DNA of 58,715 bases from Chloroflexota bacterium. GTDB lineage: Bacteria > Chloroflexota > Limnocylindria > P2-11E > CF-107. Shown one piece after another: positions 58,501-58,715 of the stretch (position 1 is its first letter; each line of letters begins with the position of its first letter). Made by a program: the position numbers and the translations under genes. The notes beneath the pieces are model-generated. The model worked only from the letters and a program-made list of their open reading frames with translations. It was not told the origin of the DNA and ran no database searches. The DNA is taken from positions 1 to 58,715 of the forward strand of contig VBHP01000035.1 in the NCBI GenBank assembly GCA_005881435.1, read 5' to 3'.

Positions 58501-58715
58501 GGTGATCGTCGTGGCGGCGGTGGCGGTCGCGGTCGTGCTACTCCCGGCATGCGCCGACATCGTCTGACCCGACGGCGTGTAGTTCTGCTTGAGGTCGAGG
58601 TTCGGCGTCGCGTAGTTGCTCGAGCGCGTGAGCGCGAAGGTGCTCGTGTTGTCGGTGACACCTTCGGCCGGCACCGTTCCGGCGAGGAACACGACGTTGA
58701 CCGTGAGCGCGACCA
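55537..58715 (-). CDS. Large repeat-containing surface protein with sorting tail (5' end outside window)
   Basis: More than 1050 residues are visible and the frame is still open at the right edge, so the N-terminus is missing. The chain is Thr/Ala/Asn-rich with at least four related beta modules, each marked by GDVMIAAL, GDILIAHF or NDVLIASV followed by a W-centred strand, a YW or YRLL segment and a ... VDATAPIDAHVG or VDPTTPVDVQNG end. Their pattern suggests an adhesin or stalk. The tail is VPERVAGLMLVAPLLPLAME then WWRRRRR. It heads, or belongs to, the operon with sortase 2 and the methyltransferase. Confidence 0.82.
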   Translation of the reverse strand, partial: VALTVNVVFLAGTVPAEGVTDNTSTFALTRSSNYATPNLDLKQNYTPSGQTMSAHAGSSTTATATAATTITWSPGASSFGELAVVWVSWKPTTPGALTITSTGVGPWRLIASYNDAANTITSAVFYNSLVTNQAGSGTFTSTAAGDVIAVGTVYTGVDQQFPIDAAAGQGTAACGSPCNHSAPSVTTTQLNDLIVTHFSAACGTATATWTPPAGMTERNDVATTGTLSTEGDDVLQAAATATGAMTATVNCGAGVVGVADTVALRGRAMSCPVITYRASATNSATAVTTGLVLNVPAGIQNGDVMIAALSASAGTIVKPAAWTALVTTATQGLWYRIASSEPASYTWTNGAVSANWAGANDAYYGVDVNGITDVSGSSITGQTTAAVNWTSITIVNDNALNIAVSFENNNVDTIAPPASYTPRSAQGGAAYIRTSTRLITPAGATAPTSTDTNASKSWGAFQVALHPAQASFGTQTLPTYNNWTCKFSSDQWSAGQTIGPTSVVTNLYLDNAITPTFIAATQGGTSGALNTVQATRPAGTASGDILIAHFAIRGGTTTATANITQNPTGWTLIDRVDNGTNVSLLVYWKLAGAEAGPYVWNWTGTAQRAAINIEDWRNVDATAPIDAHVGSIDAGNATGQYFAPSITPSYEYSQRIAAGFVATTLGCSGGWYQYDAGATSSGSGATNNVSGNVSRSYVAGQGADFLQGPTGKITENCSASVTGAFHQLSLKAAAHTCTITGNLLHTYTPYYVSPTTTGVVNAGNLTINKPAVAGGVLANDVLIASVVFAGNPTITFTGTWTLVQRTNNATAPAMGVAVYRLLATGSDPASWTWTIGQNAAGAISVYRNVDPTTPVDVQNGQTTSAAAQTTPVIIATQPDELFVASLGIASTTSIGATNWAAAPAGMTERADVANTAANWVAIEQSDQLQTGAGKNSESNTATTGTSGVAHVLALKGKPATTIGSMSRAVASPRSAPTLFTDSINVGSTETFNANDRLEFDVVTPNDATNCGTAIYFDSSATLSRLTISTIVPERVAGLMLVAPLLPLAMEWWRRRRRA
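55540..55623 (-). other. C-terminal sorting signal of the large surface protein
   Basis: The last 28 codons encode VPE, a hydrophobic helix (RVAGLMLVAPLLPLAME) and WWRRRRRA. The layout matches PEP-CTERM-like signals and the tail of the glycosyltransferase fusion at 48229-48321. The sortase gene starts within the stop codon. Confidence 0.75.

Noticed and set aside
1-58715. Mobile elements, CRISPR arrays, tRNA or rRNA genes
   Set aside because: I saw no transposase or integrase motif, no regularly spaced direct repeats of CRISPR type and no tRNA-like cloverleaf or rRNA core sequence. The short repeats found are 14-15 bp tandem duplications.

Overview
The window is about 58.7 kb of high-GC DNA (mostly G or C at third codon positions) packed with real genes on both strands. 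Genes are commonly coupled by 4-base ATGA/GTGA overlaps and GTG starts are frequent. I see no rRNA, tRNA, CRISPR array, insertion sequence or prophage. The mix points to an uncultured high-GC bacterium, possibly Chloroflexota (Limnocylindria-like) or a neighbouring phylum, with Actinomycetota as the alternative: an F420-type luciferase-like oxidoreductase, actinobacterial-style gas-vesicle genes, DUF4395 plus thioredoxin, lipoprotein metal-binding proteins, a type IV pilus operon with no secretin in view, and archaeosortase/exosortase-like enzymes. That placement is inference; no marker gene settles it.

Layout. 0-1 kb: the tail of an unknown gene and an F420-family oxidoreductase. 1.1-8.1 kb: a gas-vesicle operon (three GvpF/L, GvpG, GvpJ-, GvpK-, GvpS- and GvpA-type proteins) running without a gap into a sensor kinase and a receiver-kinase hybrid. 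8.1-13.7 kb: SirB1-like protein, GT2 and GT87-like glycosyltransferases, thioredoxin/DUF4395 pair, NYN-domain protein. 13.8-17.5 kb: a lipoprotein that seems to use a CTG start, a Zur-like regulator, and a divergent Zn/Mn ABC importer with two 15-bp palindromes over its promoter. 17.6-24.9 kb: a DUF4118 kinase, a secreted metalloprotease, a copper-type operon (CopC-CopD fusion, two further exported proteins that should also begin with His after signal cleavage, a 43-residue membrane protein, cytochrome c), a second Fur-family regulator and a nickel/cobalt permease with a phased GCAA/TTGC operator between them. 24.9-30.7 kb: a DUF1858-Mrp fusion, a flippase, a membrane glycosyltransferase, EamA transporter, Trm112-like and FmdB-like zinc proteins, VOC protein. 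30.8-34.4 kb: NarL-type regulator, Kef-type antiporter, NarX-type kinase. 34.5-40.0 kb: type IV pilus operon (PilB with MshEN motifs, PilC, three minor prepilins, a major pilin and a deleted pilin copy). 40-43.2 kb: membrane protein, degenerate HD-GYP protein, small membrane-anchored protein.

The most unusual part is 43.2-58.7 kb, a surface-sorting island. Two archaeosortase/exosortase-like genes each start inside the stop codon of a gene whose product ends in a VPD or VPE motif, a hydrophobic helix and an Arg cluster, like the PEP-CTERM type of sorting signal. One predicted target is a large repeat-containing secreted protein running off the window. The other is a single chain made of a receiver domain, a GspE-N-like domain, a BcsA-like glycosyltransferase, an outer beta domain and the sorting tail. 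A giant tandem-duplicated PTPS-related membrane protein with one frameshift lies beside them, recalling the exosortase G (XrtG) neighbourhood of Gram-positive bacteria.

No stretch over 300 bases lacks a gene. The two longest gaps, 37407-37631 and 52530-52772, both hold strong inverted repeats.
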